Assembly (NCBI GenBank): GCA_037074705.1
Contig: CM073594.1
Location: 62,120,509 to 62,184,508 of the forward strand
DNA: 64,000 bases
Source of the DNA: Zhengitettix transpicula
Lineage: Eukaryota; Arthropoda; Insecta; Orthoptera; Tetrigidae
Direction: 5' to 3'
Below the pieces are notes generated by a model. It saw only the letters and a list, made by a program, of their open reading frames with translations. It did no database searches and was not told the origin of the DNA. Positions 24,868 to 36,407 of this stretch are shown here, in pieces; the stretch's first letter is position 1, and each line of letters begins with the position of its first letter. Both the position numbers and the translations under genes were made by a program.

Positions 24868-27800
24868 ATGGCTGAAAATGGGTCTGTTACTGTATTGGAT
24901 AGTGACACTTTAGTGTGGACTGCTCGAAAAGGACACGAAAATGTCACATCCATGGAGGATAGTGGGATAGACAGTGATCCGAAACAACAACAATGTAAAG
25001 AAGACGACAAAAATTTTAATGTAAGAAGTAAATTTGTATTTCGCATTTTAGGAAGTTGTTCTCTGTGGATTACAAGATTAAATGACACGGTATTGTAGTA
25101 CCGTGGAACGTGTTCATAGATGTAGAGTGACATATGCTTCATTATATCGTTAATTTGGATTATATTAGTATTAATATTCTGTCCAAAGTAATGTACAAAA
25201 TATTTAATTCAATCTGTACTTTACTTCTATACTCATTTATTTAAATTATATGAATTGGTATGAAGAAAACTAGTTTTTCACATTTGGTAATGGTAAATAA
25301 TAACTTTAGATAAAATAGCCAAATGTAGACAAAATAAAGTGATACTATAAATACCATGCAACGTTTCTGGAGTCCTTATCCTTTCGTCAGGTGATTAAAA
25401 ATGTAGAAACATTGTATGAAATTTATATTATCACTTCATTTTTTTTGCCTGTTATTTGGATATTTTATCTAATTTTTAACACAGACATATTAAATTTTAA
25501 TTTCGGTTTATAATAAAACTGGATTTGGTACCAAAAGTGTACTACACTTGTGACGTTTTAATAAACGTTGTATGTTCTATAATTCATTTACAGGTTATTG
25601 TAGTTTATAACTTCATGGCTTTAATCAGTCTCCAGTTTATAAAAATATTTTTCTGAATAATATATTTGTGAAAATGTTTTTGAATTTTGTCTGTAGCTTT
25701 CAGCAATTTGCCATAGTCATCTTCAATTTATTGTGACATAGTATTATTTAAAAATTGAATTGATTGTTACACATCTGGTGTTTAGGTGTACACATATTGT
25801 AACCAACTTTGTTCCGAAAGTTGTTTCTTAATCTATAATCTATATTTTTAATATATTATATAATAAATATTTATATATTATACACTCATCTTTTTTAATT
25901 GATATCTGTATCCAAAACAAAGATCTAAAGTATATTTAATATAGTGAATACAACTAACTTCTTACTTGATTTAACGTGAACAGATAATTGAGGTAAAAAT
26001 GTGTGTGTGATAAATCAATTCAATTTGTATTTTTTATTTTTCTCATAAGTTTATTTTGTACTTAATATTTTCATTTGTAATATTTCTGTTGATGTAATAT
26101 TTGTTCTTAAATTGTATTTTTTATTATCAATTTTTTAAGTGATTTATGTTCTTGTTTTGATATTCTTATTTATTGTTTCATAAAACAATTTTCAAACTTG
26201 TAGTGTTTGTAAATTCAGTGTTTATTTATATTTCCAAATTTAGATGATTTATTTGTATGATTTAATTAAAAATATTAACTGTTGCACCTGTTTATTGCAT
26301 GATATATTTCTTTTTTTTGTTTGTTTGTAGAAATCATTCTCCTTATATGTAATATGCAATACTGATAGAATAGGAATAAAGTTTATTTCAACCATCATTA
26401 TGTTCTTCCATTCACCTTAATCCATGTACTTTATTTGTTCTTTTTAGTTTGAGTAATTAATATTCTAACATTAAGTACTAACTGGTGTGGTGACTTAGCT
26501 TGCTATTTTCCATCTTCTTCCATAGGCCAGTGATAGTTCATGCAGCAGCACTACAGTAGCAACCCCATTGAAGAGTAATACCAAACAGCTTCACAGAAAG
26601 TTGGGTATGGTTGGCTTCCTTTAACTGTCTCTTTCTCAAATTCACTTTGTGTTATTCCAATGTCTTGGGTATTTATACTGTGTTAACCTAGATTTTGCAT
26701 GTTGTACTAAGTAGTTCAGTACCTTATTTATCCCAAATATGTGTAAAATATTAACAATTTAAAAATTAATCATTTGTAACAATTATATTTTACTTGTTTG
26801 AAAGTGGTGTTGGTTACAGATGAGGAGCTCTTGTCCAGAATTTGTGTGATATCTTAGGCATGATGTGGCAGTAAAAGAGTATATATTGAATCTCACATTT
26901 GAGATTGAAATTTTTGCTTGTAAATGTTACAAGGCTGTCAAATTTAAGTTTCTTGAGTATTATATGCATATTGATTGGTATTCAGCCCAAACAGCAAAGT
27001 TATACGCCTATTATTGTACCATTTTTTTTATAATTTCCAAGGTGAATTATCTGAGGAAGATTTTGACTTTATTGTGACTAATTGTTTGAATAATCCTATA
27101 TACTTATATTTAAGCAACAATACTTAAAGATATTTTTTACTCTCTTGATATTTATTTCTGCTTTTCATAATACTTATCTGAGAAAAATATTGATGGGTTA
27201 CATGACATGTATTGTTGCTATATAATTAATAGTATTTTTACTTGTGGAATGGTAATTCACTGAGTGTGTGCTTATTTTTGTCATTTGTCCATTGTAAAAT
27301 TTAGTATATTTGTTGAGATAATGTGTAATAAGTAAAAAACCTTGAATTTTTATAATTTTCCAGAACAAAAAATAGAACAAGCAAAAAAGAGCCAAAGAAT
27401 AAAAGAATACAAAGAATTCAAAAAGAATTCTAGCCTCATTCCTATACAAAGACTTCCAATACCAAATAAGACCATTGTAAGCAATGCAAGGGAACAACAA
27501 CCTTTAGTCGACTGGGAAACTGATGAAAGGTGAAACAATAGAAATACAACTTCTATCATTTAATAAAGAAACTGTTGTTATTGTAGTTATTGTGTTTACA
27601 GAGTATACCTAAAACATTTATGAACAGTTTTGAACTTTCAGAAGTTCTTTTATATAATTTTTACTGTCCCTATTGGCAACAGATACTGCATAAGGTTAGA
27701 TAATGTGGTGCTTCATGATTATCATATCCTTTGGTCTGCTTTAAGCTAATTGTGGATAGGGTTCTTTACTTTTAATATCAGCATAAAATTTTGAAATTTC

Positions 27801-28066
27801 AAAGAGTTTACGATTTTCTTCACACTTATAATTTATAAAATGTCTAAAGCTGAATAACTTTTTTCTTTGGCAGTGACGAAGAAACGAATTTCTTTCCTCT
27901 TTCAAGAATGAGAGATGGTAAGCAGGAACTTACTGATACCTTCAGTATAGAAGAGTTTGAACTTTCGCCTGATGAAGATGACTTGAATTTGCTACCGCCG
28001 AAGCCAATGTACCAACAGTGTGCATGTTGTGTTATTCCTGTGGACTGGAGCTGTACTTTAATGTAA
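24868..28066 (+). CDS. FAM219-family protein
   Basis: Four coding exons: 24868-25020, 26526-26604, 27364-27529, 27874-28066. They total 591 nt, so 196 aa, with GT-AG introns in phases 0, 1 and 2. The start MAENGSVTVL is the first ATG. The protein is hydrophilic, with a Ser/Thr patch (SDSSCSSTT, residues 53-61), a basic helix from LHRKLEQKIEQAKK (about 73-86), an acidic WETDESDEET stretch, and a C-terminal DEDDLNLLPPK followed by QQCACC. The LHRKLE helix and the DEDxLxLxPPK...CxCC tail are the hallmarks of vertebrate FAM219A/B, whose function is unknown. There is no signal peptide or membrane segment. A CRE lies 154 bases upstream and a polyA signal at 28701. The family assignment is by remembered motif similarity. 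Confidence 0.8.
25308..25480. repeat. MITE-A copy 5, in FAM219 intron 1
   Basis: A full-length copy from GATAAAATAGCCAAATGTAG to TATTTGGATATTTTATCTAA. The centre reads CCATGCAACGTTTCTGG...CTTTCGTCAGGTG, the complement of the CTGACGA...AGAAACGTT core. The ends are inverted repeats. It lies in the first intron and does not disturb the splice sites. Confidence 0.75.
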
Positions 28067-28720
28067 CAACCAAAGACTTCTATACCTGAAGATTGTAGTG
28101 TTCTGTTACTGTACTTCCTTCAATCTGTTTTCTCATTTGCTGTTATTTTCATGTAAAGAAGTCGTGCTTCTAAAATACAAAATATCTGTTAAATTGTTAG
28201 AATACTCAAAGATTTTTTTTTACTTGTAGTAAGAATTTAATACCATAGACAAATTGTAATCTCATGTGAAGTGTTGCTGGTCCCTAAAGAAAAATACTTG
28301 AGGATTATAGTATTTAAATTGTCTCACATTTCAATTCATAATCAAATTATAAAAGGGTATGAAACTTATTTTTATATAAAATAATGGCTTCAATCAAATT
28401 ATCAATTGATTGCTTTGTTATCCAAAAGAAGCTGTAAATACCTTGCATTGATAGCAAGTTTTTGTACTGATGATACTTGAAAGAAGGGATGAAACATTAA
28501 TCAAATCTAGTGGTACATGAATGTGTGTGTATCAATAATTGGAATTTCTATTCACTTATAAAAACTGATTTAGAAATACTTCCAACACTGCTATATCCTA
28601 TTTATTGTTTCTTCTTTCAGAAATTTATATTGTTATGATGCTGTAATGTGTTACAAAATTTTTGATGTTTATGTTTAAAGCTTTGTAATTATAAACTTTA
28701 AATAAAATGTTTGCAAGAAA
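28067..28720 (+). other. FAM219 gene 3' UTR
   Basis: AT-rich sequence from the stop codon to just past an AATAAA at 28701-28706, with a T-rich downstream segment (28738-28760) as expected for cleavage and polyadenylation. This gives a 3' UTR of about 650 bases. Confidence 0.6.
28701..28706 (+). terminator. AATAAA polyadenylation signal of the FAM219 gene
   Basis: A canonical AATAAA followed by a GT/T-rich element within about 50 bases. It is the best polyadenylation site downstream of the FAM219 stop; earlier AATAAA-like words lack the T-rich tail. Confidence 0.55.
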
Positions 28721-30930
28721 GTGGATACATTGTAGTCCTTTTTTATTATTTCTTTTATTTAATTTTTTTCAATAATCATACAAATAAATATAAACTTTTT
28801 TAGCATCTTTCTACACTGTTCATTAAACAACAACCAGTTGAAAAACCAAGAAAGATTTATTGAGGCAAGACTTGAATACCCAAAAACTACAAATCAACAT
28901 GAGTGCTTTGGAAAAGTTACCCCTTAGATATTAAGTAACACTCATATAATTTCAAACAAAGCACCAAGGGATTATATATAAATTAAAATGGACAGAAAAT
29001 TAATACAATTGCAAATTATAAAGTAAAACAGGTTTATCAGTACTCTATTGGAAAAACCCATGAAAGTCTCAGAAATTAAATGAATATAAAAAGTTTAACT
29101 TTTCATACTTTAATTCAAAGAAATTTGATCCAAATTTGTAGGCTGATTTTCCAAGGGGAAGAAAAAAATTACTTTGCAGAAAAGGGATGTTATTTAAAGG
29201 CATCATAAAATGGATGCTTTTCTGGTTAAGAATCAAATCAAGTTGGTCATTCAGTGGACTTTATTTTTTTCAAAAATTGTGGTAATACTTTCAGTGTATG
29301 CAATAATTATTATTATAAGTGATAAATAAAAGTCTTCATTTATTTTTCACAACCCATTCATACTTTCCAGTCAAAGAACCAAAACAATTTATACACAGTG
29401 AAACTCTGTCTTATGCATAGAAGTGTCATTAAAATATTATTTGTACTATAAATAATTTCCATTAAGTAAGTTAAACCAAGAACTAACTATAATTTTATAA
29501 GTCCACTCCTGTTTGATTCATTGATTTATATACAGTACTTTAAAATATGATTCAATGTAATAAGCTTGAATAATAAGACATGACAATAAATGGAGTTACT
29601 ACTTTAATTATATTGTACTTATTATTGGAACACAATTACTGACTCCAAACATTTTTCTGGAATCTTATGTATTGTGTATGATTTAATAGTAGTTTAGGTT
29701 CATTGTCAGTTACACTGCTGGGCTATGTTGGCTGATTATTAAAGACAGTTGTAACATTAACAGGTACATGTTTCTGTTGGCTTGCACAGTGTAGTAAAAT
29801 TGCTCCAGTTTAATGAAGGCTATAGTTATGTGGGGACTTCAACATATATTTATTCACAGACATATTCAAACAGTTTTATATGTCAACTACATTATTTTTA
29901 ATTAAATATGGAAATAAAATTTTTAACAAATTTTGAGATGCCAGATGCAGATCATTAGAATGTGTTTGTCAAAGTATAGTGTCAATATAGTAATAAAAAA
30001 GACAATTCTTTTACCTGAAGGAGTCTTTCAACTTTCTGCCAATACTATATATTATACAATATATATTAGTATGTAATGAAGTATGCTGGAATTTGAAATA
30101 CATTAAACTATTGATTTTAACTAATATTTATCAAAATGATTGCAACTATATTACATTGCTACAATACATTTGCATCTGAATAGAAAGTGATGTTAAATCA
30201 TATATAAATTCAAAATGGAATCAGTTAAATTATTTAGTGTTCTCTCTCAGAAGTTAATTGAATATAATAGTAAATCAACTATAGATGCAGTTTGTATCTG
30301 GAAAAGATATGCAGTCTGTAATTTTATTGACCTTAATTTAACAACAGCTTTACTATTTAAAAATAATCTAGTATAAATGAATACCAAATACTTTAAGTAA
30401 CAATTTTTTTTTAAAAAAAAGTGGCTTGCTACATATGAATTTCGACTGAGTATAGAGTACTCAATAGATAAAGACTACATCTAGTCTTTCTAAGATCATT
30501 AAACTAAAAGAAAAACCAAAAACAGTATCCATTATACACTTTGTGGTGTGATTTTTTGAAGAATTTTATTTCTATTAATTTATTCTACACAATGACTACT
30601 TGAGATCTCTTCTAAATTGAAAAAAGTATTCAATCGTCATTATTTTCAATAATATAGTTGTTAAATAAAGTTGAATAAACTTAGAGTGCATTTCAGGTCT
30701 ATATCCAAAATGCATCTACAGTTGACTTTTAAATTAATTATTTTATGTTTGTGTGACTGTACAATTTTTCTGTTCACAATTCTTCGTAGCCTAATTCTTA
30801 GGATAGGAAACTAACAGGTAATGTGATTATAGATGTTATATTTTAATTAATGTTTAAACAGATATAATTTTTAATAAAGCTAGGCTTGAAAGATTGATGA
30901 ATGTTTATTATGATTTAAGACGGAAAATAC
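28721..30930. other. Gene-free AT-rich DNA
   Basis: About 2.2 kb of AT-rich sequence with no supported gene, no recognised repeat family of this window and no open frame of note. It marks the boundary between the gene-dense left part and the repeat-rich right part. Confidence 0.5.
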
Positions 30931-30970
30931 ACGACAGTACCAGGCATCGAACCCGGGGCCACTGATTATT
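30931..30970 (-). repeat. tRNA-like T-arm / B-box fragment
   Basis: The minus strand reads CCCGGGTTCGATGCCTGGTA, with a perfect B-box (GGTTCGATGCC, plus 30943-30953) inside a good T-stem (CCGGG/CCTGG with one G-T pair). No A-box is found at the right distance, so this is the 3' half of a tRNA-like unit, probably a truncated SINE. Confidence 0.5.
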
Positions 30971-31182
30971 ACCTAATTTTTTTTAAATTTAGATATTCCT
31001 CCACCATTAATTTTTTTTAAATTACCTCTGACCTTTTTAAAGTTTACCATCTTACGTAAATCTTTACATATGCGCCTGATTGGCTGCCTGCCAAATTTAG
31101 CTTACTCTGTTCCCACCAAATTACGAATCTGACGCACCACTAGCCAACGAAAAATAAGTGAAAAATTTGCTGCTGATTAAAA

Positions 31183-31521
31183 TTGAGACTTTTTGTTAAT
31201 ATTCTTCAGTTTTTTCTGAAACAATTATATAAAGAACAATATTTACCGAAAACGAAATTTAAAAATGATTATTGTTTGTACGAAATTCGTTTACGCACAG
31301 GTCAGACAGACGTTGACTCGACACGATTTCACCTTTCATGTACACATTCAACCTTTGACCTTTTGACAAACGAATATCACGGAAAACTAAACGTTTCTAT
31401 TTGCACAAAAACGCCCACAGACGAAATTGAAACTATCCTGACATGCTCAATTCGGAATGTACTGAAAAATATCGAGTTGGATGAAAAGCATTTGACTATA
31501 ATTCTCCCTTTCATCGAGTAA
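31183..31521 (+). CDS. Uncharacterised ORF, 112 aa, possible terminal exon
   Basis: The open frame starts at ATG 31183 and ends at TAA 31521. It is richer in CpG than its surroundings, and the residues after about position 28 look like a folded domain (CLYEIRLRTGQTDVDSTRFH ... LNVSICTKTPTDEIETILTC). TTAATATTCTTCAG at 31196-31209 could be a splice acceptor, in which case this is a last exon and the ATG is not the start. I do not recognise the family. A 25-base segment of it (31281-31305) recurs exactly at 33273-33297. Confidence 0.35.
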   Translation: MRLFVNILQFFLKQLYKEQYLPKTKFKNDYCLYEIRLRTGQTDVDSTRFHLSCTHSTFDLLTNEYHGKLNVSICTKTPTDEIETILTCSIRNVLKNIELDEKHLTIILPFIE

Positions 31522-31739
31522 TAAACTGTTTCACCTGAAATGACAGAAAAAATTAATTTTTACTACAGAGAGAATTTTTTTTATTTTTTTAAAAAGGTGG
31601 AATTGATTATTTCTAACAAGCAATGTATGCAGAACCAAAATAAAGGGCGTTTGTTTTGCATTTACTTCGCAGACACGAAATACATGTAGTCTTATATGCA
31701 ATGAAAGGAACATCTCAAAGAATGATTTTTACAGGTTTA

Positions 31740-31914
31740 ACAAAAAAGTCATTATTTAAATTTGTAGAAATAGGCCAACAGTCAGGGTATTTATTCATAA
31801 ACATTAAAAGTGACATATTTTAACTAAAATGCATCGTAAAATTTCTTCCCTTTGACTAAGGACCACTTCATCAGACGTCATATTAATAAAGAAACAATTT
31901 ATAACATTTAAAAT

Positions 31915-31918
<4 letters not shown>
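31740..31918 (-). repeat. Left arm of fold-back element with hammerhead-like core
   Basis: The minus strand reads GACGTCTGATGAAGTGG... then AAGGGAAGAAA, and further on TTTTAGTTAA...CTTTTAATGTTTAT. The same order occurs on the plus strand at 32985-33180, so the two are inverted arms. CTGATGA (31874-31868) and GAAA (31845-31842) are spaced as in a hammerhead ribozyme core. Between the arms are TA repeats and an LTR-like insertion. Confidence 0.6.

Positions 31919-31952
<34 letters not shown>
31919..31952. repeat. (TA)n microsatellite
   Basis: An uninterrupted TA run of about 34 bases directly before the LTR-like element at 31953. A second TA run (32954-32976) follows the element, which suggests insertion into one TA tract. 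Confidence 0.9.
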
Positions 31953-31955
<3 letters not shown>

Positions 31956-32953
31956 AGCAATAGTTAATTAGGCCATTAATTGTTTGGACATAAAAATTTG
32001 AATTGTTTGATAAATCCATTATAGCGGTAAGGCGAGCAGAGCAACAATTGCGCTGAGCTCTGTTGAGAAAATGCCGAAATGTAAATGCGCGCTAAATTCG
32101 AGAGCACTAGGATAGTTAGTTGGCGGAGAAACATTACGAGGAGCAGAACAAGTAATATAACTTGAGCAGAGACTAGACATCGTTAATGTATAACTAGTTA
32201 AAGTTGTGAATTAATACAAAGGAAACATTCACGGAAGTATTGCAGAGTAAATATTGGAAAGTAAGAGCAGTTTTCGTCAGAATAGAACTTTTCAAAATCT
32301 TCGTGGAGAAATTAATCCAGGAGAACATTGGTAAATTATTGTGGAGCGGAGCAGTCAACGGAATACAACCAATCTTGCCAAATTTTAAAGTGAAGTGTAG
32401 AATCAGTGAAAACCAAGGCCTGATATTAAATAATTAAAGAGTGTAAAAGTGTCCGAACGAGGTAAAATTGATTTTTCTGGCACCAGACCGACGGTCCTTA
32501 AGTAACATAATTTGAATAATATTGTAAACGTTAATTAAAGGATAAGGTCAGATTTCGTTCCTTTTTAATTGTCAATCAAAGTTAATTTCTTTACTTTTTA
32601 ATTTCTTTCATTCTATCGACATATTGTTTAGGTAAATTGTGATCTGTATTGTTAATAAGATTTTAAATATTTTTTTTTGTGTTCATTATCAAACCCAGTA
32701 AAAGCCCTGAGATATAAACTTTTTAATTGTAATTGTTTTGAGTTTGAATCCACAAAGTGATAATAAATTTTATTTTATGTTTTAAATTTTGTTTATTACT
32801 TCATTTAAATAAAGCTTCATTTTTGATTATTACATAAAATGGCTTCCACAACGTGGGGCAAATAAATTAAACGACCTGACCTGTTGATTATTACATAATG
32901 GCTTCCACAACGTGGGGCATATAAATTAAATTATTAACCCTGTGATTATTACA
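31953..32953 (+). mobile_element. LTR-like element copy 1, with repeated PBS-like unit
   Basis: It begins TGTAGCAATAG and has a TGATTATTACA end at 32834, the TG...CA form of a long terminal repeat (about 880 bases). It is followed by two units of about 60 bases, each holding ATGGCTTCCACAACGTGGGG and each ending GATTATTACA (32894, 32953). The TGGCTTCCACAACG block just after the LTR sits where a tRNA primer binding site would be. No gag or pol frame is present, so this is a solo LTR plus leader or a small non-autonomous element. Related minus-strand copies are at 46499-47154 and 59632-60553. Confidence 0.65.
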
Positions 32954-32984
32954 ATATATATATATATATATATATATGTAAGTA

Positions 32985-33180
32985 ACCATACTATACTTAA
33001 TTAATTTACATATATTATTTTTATATATATTTGTTACATCTGACGAGGTTCCTAATCAAAGGGATGAAACGTCAAACAATATATTTTAGTTAATATATCT
33101 AACTTTTAATGTTTATATTGCCTATTTTCAAATTTCTACTAATTTAAATTTAATAAAAGTCGGATATAGTTTGAAATTTA
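32985..33180 (+). repeat. Right arm of fold-back element with hammerhead-like core
   Basis: It carries CTGACGA (33040-33046), a segment able to pair as stem II (GTTCCT/AGGGAT), GAAA (33066-33069) and CGTC, then ATTTTAGTTAATATATCTAA and CTTTTAATGTTTATATTGCC. This matches the complement of 31740-31918. It is part of one inverted-repeat element split by the LTR-like insertion. Confidence 0.6.
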
Positions 33181-33299
33181 AATTTTAAATAGAATTATTA
33201 TATATTACATTATTATGAAATAGTAATTTCGTATTCCCCTAATCTGAGTATTTAATCAGAATGTGTATCATTCGAAATTCGTTTACGCACAGGTCAGGT

Positions 33300-34250
33300 A
33301 GACTTGTCATTATAACACTTAATATTTACATGAATGCAAACATTCACTAATCATTTTACTGAAATCCCCATGGTTGAAAGTCTAATAATGCTATTATTGT
33401 TATCTTAGCAGTTATTGTTCCTTATATGTTTCTATAACACTGTATGTTAATTTAAGCTTAATCTAGTTTGGCAGAAATCTGTTTCAATGTAATATGTCAT
33501 TAAATGTCATTTTATTTTAATCTAACTTGGACTTCATTATGTATTAAATACAGAAGAGTAGAATAAATTCATATTTCAAGAATGAGAATTTAAGCTTCAA
33601 ATACATGTATGTATATTTTGTATTTGCTTTATCAAGCTGAATAAATAGGATGCGAGTTACTTTATAATAAATATTCAAAATAGTTATCTGCATATAAGAT
33701 ACTGAGCTGGGGTAGTTGTGGTTAAACTTTAAATTTTTATTTAAGAAGTATAAAACTCCGCTTTGACTCTCAAAAATCTGTTTGCAACAGATAGGAGCAG
33801 TTGAAAATAAAGGGTGTTTGATAAAGCGGTGGCATTCTTTATGACCGAAGTGGAGGGAAAAATGGTGTTTTAGAAAAAGAAGCCTCAACAAATTTATTAA
33901 GAAAAAATAAATAAGTCAACTTCGATTTTTCCATGTTAATACTTTCGCCTATTATTAGACTCACTCGTGTAGAACCTTCTTTTCGTGAGATCACGTTCAT
34001 TAGGGGCAAAACTTTTGATTAATAATTTCCTTGAACTTGTTACCCGATTCTTCTTCTTGTCACTCAGGTGATGGATCCTTTCTTACACGCGGTTCTGTTC
34101 TGATTAATCTTCTCGCGTGCTTGTCAGGGCTAAATAGAGGGATGTTTCATGCTTGCTGCTCTTTTGAATAATATAAATATCAATAGTCCATTTTGGAGTT
34201 TATATTCTTAAGTCAAAGGTTTAACTAATCTCTCTTTGATTCTTTTCAAA
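33300..34250. other. Gene-free DNA
   Basis: AT-rich sequence without a supported gene. An open frame on the minus strand (33544-33891, 115 aa) is Phe/Leu/His-rich, has AT-driven composition and no recognisable domain, so I do not call it. Confidence 0.4.
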
Positions 34251-34800
34251 GTGCTCGGGGAAAATTCTGAGCAGGTTAGAGAGATGGCGTCATCATCGGC
34301 TCGCGTCAACGTTTTTCAGTTAGTTTGACCTTTTCTTTCTCCTTGTTTCCTGCCTACTTGAGTTCTGAAAATCACCGAAAGGAACGAAGTTTTCCTCGCG
34401 GTACCGAGCCAAGTAGTGAGGTACCACTTCTGTCTTCGCACGCTGTTCTGTACCTTTCTGACTATCACTCTTCTACCATGTCTTCTATTGCGGAAATATT
34501 AAGTTAAACTAATTTTTTTTCCCAACTGCCCGTATAATATTTTTTTTAAAAAATAAATTGGGATCATGAATCAGATGAAAATAAAATTTTTCAATTTCAG
34601 ATGTGCAGGAATGAGTTCGTCTTCCAGAAAGAGCTCTTTGAGTAGCCCCGAGGACTCGGGACAAACGACCAGCAATTCTGCTCCAATTCCTTCCGCGTTG
34701 GTTGACGCTTCCCTCCTGGCGACGACTTTTTTAATTCACACTCACAAGAGAAATTAATGGCTCTGAGACAAGCCTCGAGTATCAAGTGAGGTCCTCCCGT
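34251..34800 (+). other. GC-richer segment with possible short exons
   Basis: The composition shifts from the AT-rich flank. A candidate acceptor (TTTTTCAATTTCAG, ending about 34600) precedes ATGTGCAGGAATGAG. The frame from the second ATG (about 34611) reads MSSSSRKSSLSSPEDSGQTT and stays open to 34757, Ser/Pro-rich like many N-terminal regions of transcription factors. ATGGCGTCATCATCGG lies at about 34284. No donor or partner exon could be linked. This is a candidate only. Confidence 0.2.
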
Positions 34801-35154
34801 GCAAATTATGAAGACGAATTAATGACTATCGTATCTAGCTTCTTCACTATCCAAAGAACTGACACGGCAAATGGGTGCTTTCCCAAAATAAATTTGAAGA
34901 AAAAAATTCAAAGAAAAAACTGTTGGTTTTCCGCAATAAATTGTCTCAAATTTTATGTTGAATGACCATAAAACTTCATTTTCTTAAAAAAAAGTATCTT
35001 AGAGGGTGTTTGAAACTTATCGTAAAGTCAAGTGGAAATCTTTATTTATAGAAATTATCTATTTGACATTTCATATGAATAAATCAGTCAAAAGATTCAG
35101 AAAAAATTGGTTTTAATACAATTAAATTAGAGAAATAAAAAAAACTGAAGAAAA

Positions 35155-35545
35155 AGAAAATATAACGTTTCGTTCCAAGTTTTGGACCTCATCAGGTCTT
35201 ATATTCATGAGAAGGAGGTATAAATTAAATCTATGGAATACGAAAAGTCTTCATGACCTTGTTGAAGCCAAATATGGATCCTAAGAGATGTAAAAATTCC
35301 AAAACTGTCAACGTCCATGAAATGTATTGTTTTTTTGGGAACAAAATTTAAGATTTCACACCTTTTACTCCAAATTTGCGGCTTAAATAAGGTCATGAAG
35401 AGAATTTTTTCCCAGTTACATATATCTGATTTAGGTGTCTTGTTTATTAACAGATTACCTGATGAGGTCCCAAAGTTGGGTCGAAACGTTGTACTTCGCT
35501 TTTCTTTTTGTATTTTCATGAGATATAATTCCGTCATTTAATTGT
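35155..35545. repeat. Fold-back element with two hammerhead-like cores
   Basis: The arms are inverted. The minus-strand core at 35195-35164 reads CTGATGAG, GTCCA...TGGAAC, GAAACGTT. The plus-strand core at 35459-35490 reads CTGATGAG, GTCCCA...TGGGTC, GAAACGTT. Inner sequence is also partly inverted (TTCATGACCTTGTT near 35250 and AAGGTCATGAAGAG near 35390). CUGANGA and GAAA flanking a pairable stem II are the invariant parts of the hammerhead ribozyme core. Similar motifs are known in Penelope-like retroelements. No reverse transcriptase is present. Confidence 0.65.
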
Positions 35546-35754
35546 ATTGATATCAATTTTTTTCCTGATTTTATCGGCTGAAATGATTCATTTTATTTAA
35601 CTTCAATTTGAGTTACCTGGTAAAGCACAAAAATGTGTAATAACGGGTTATGTAAAGCTTTCAAATGAATTTTACGTAACTGTTTATTTTTCCAATACTC
35701 TGAAGAAAAAAGGAACTTTAACAAATTTCGATAATTTGGATAATTTTTTTTTCG

Positions 35755-35850
35755 GGATTCCAACCGGGTAGCGTCGTTTAATTTCCACAACGTTTTGATG
35801 GCTTGCACCGCCATCTTCTTCAGGTGAAGACCGGTTGGAATCTCGAGAAA
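35755..35850. repeat. Short fold-back with CTGAAGAAGATGGC motif
   Basis: GGGATTCCAACCGG at about 35755 is inverted as CCGGTTGGAATCTC at about 35831-35846. Between them the minus strand reads CTGAAGAAGATGGCGGTGCA then AGCCATCAAAACGTT, with GATGGC/GCCATC able to pair. It is a diverged member of the CTGAnGA...AAACGTT group. Confidence 0.55.
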
Positions 35851-36249
35851 AATTCATCCAGCAGCTACACCGGGAAAACCTACGTTCCTTATTAATTTCG
35901 AGTTTGCTTATTTACTTCTTGCCTCTGATATCTTTGCATTAAGTCTGGGTTCCTCGATACTCCCAATCTCTAATTATTGTTTTTAATACTTAAAAGTCAG
36001 CAGGTGGCCTGAAAGTGGGGTGAAAAAATTCACAAGTGTTGTTAAAGTAATGTCTTGATTTTTTTAAACTACAATTCACAATAAATTTTCATCATTCTCA
36101 ATTTACAACTGTATTACTATTATTATAAGAATTTTTTTTTAGCAAAGTTACTTGTCTAATTTTCCAGTATTATTTGTGTAATAGTGTGCATCTTCTCTCC
36201 ATCCCACTTGTCTGTCTGTCTATAAAACCACACGGCGCTGTGTGGGAAG

Positions 36250-36320
36250 CTGTTAAGGTGAAAGGTTACGTTAGGTCAGCAAACGACATTTCTGCCTTTG
36301 CCAGGTCATCTCAGGTGTCT
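36250..36320 (+). promoter_or_regulatory. Cluster of nuclear-receptor-like half-sites
   Basis: Within about 70 bases are AAGGTGAAAGGTTA (two AGGTSA-like half-sites one base apart), TTAGGTCAGC and CCAGGTCATC, then an E-box-like CAGGTG. AGGTCA is the core bound by many nuclear receptors. The clustering is suggestive only; short motifs arise by chance. Confidence 0.25.
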
Positions 36321-36407
36321 TCTAAATCAAACAAAAGTAGCTCGTTTCGTAACTGAATTTTGATTTATATTTTCTCCCTTCTGACACTATTAACCACCCT
36401 TTAGACG

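Noticed and set aside
27198..27559. Minus-strand frames in the FAM219 gene
   Set aside because: They lie opposite exon 3 and its intron and lack any domain.
33544..33891. 115-aa minus-strand frame
   Set aside because: Composition follows the AT-rich DNA; no motif, no splice context and no similarity I know.
35755..35850. Active hammerhead ribozyme
   Set aside because: The core is changed (CTGAAGA and AAAAC), so only a structural relic is claimed.
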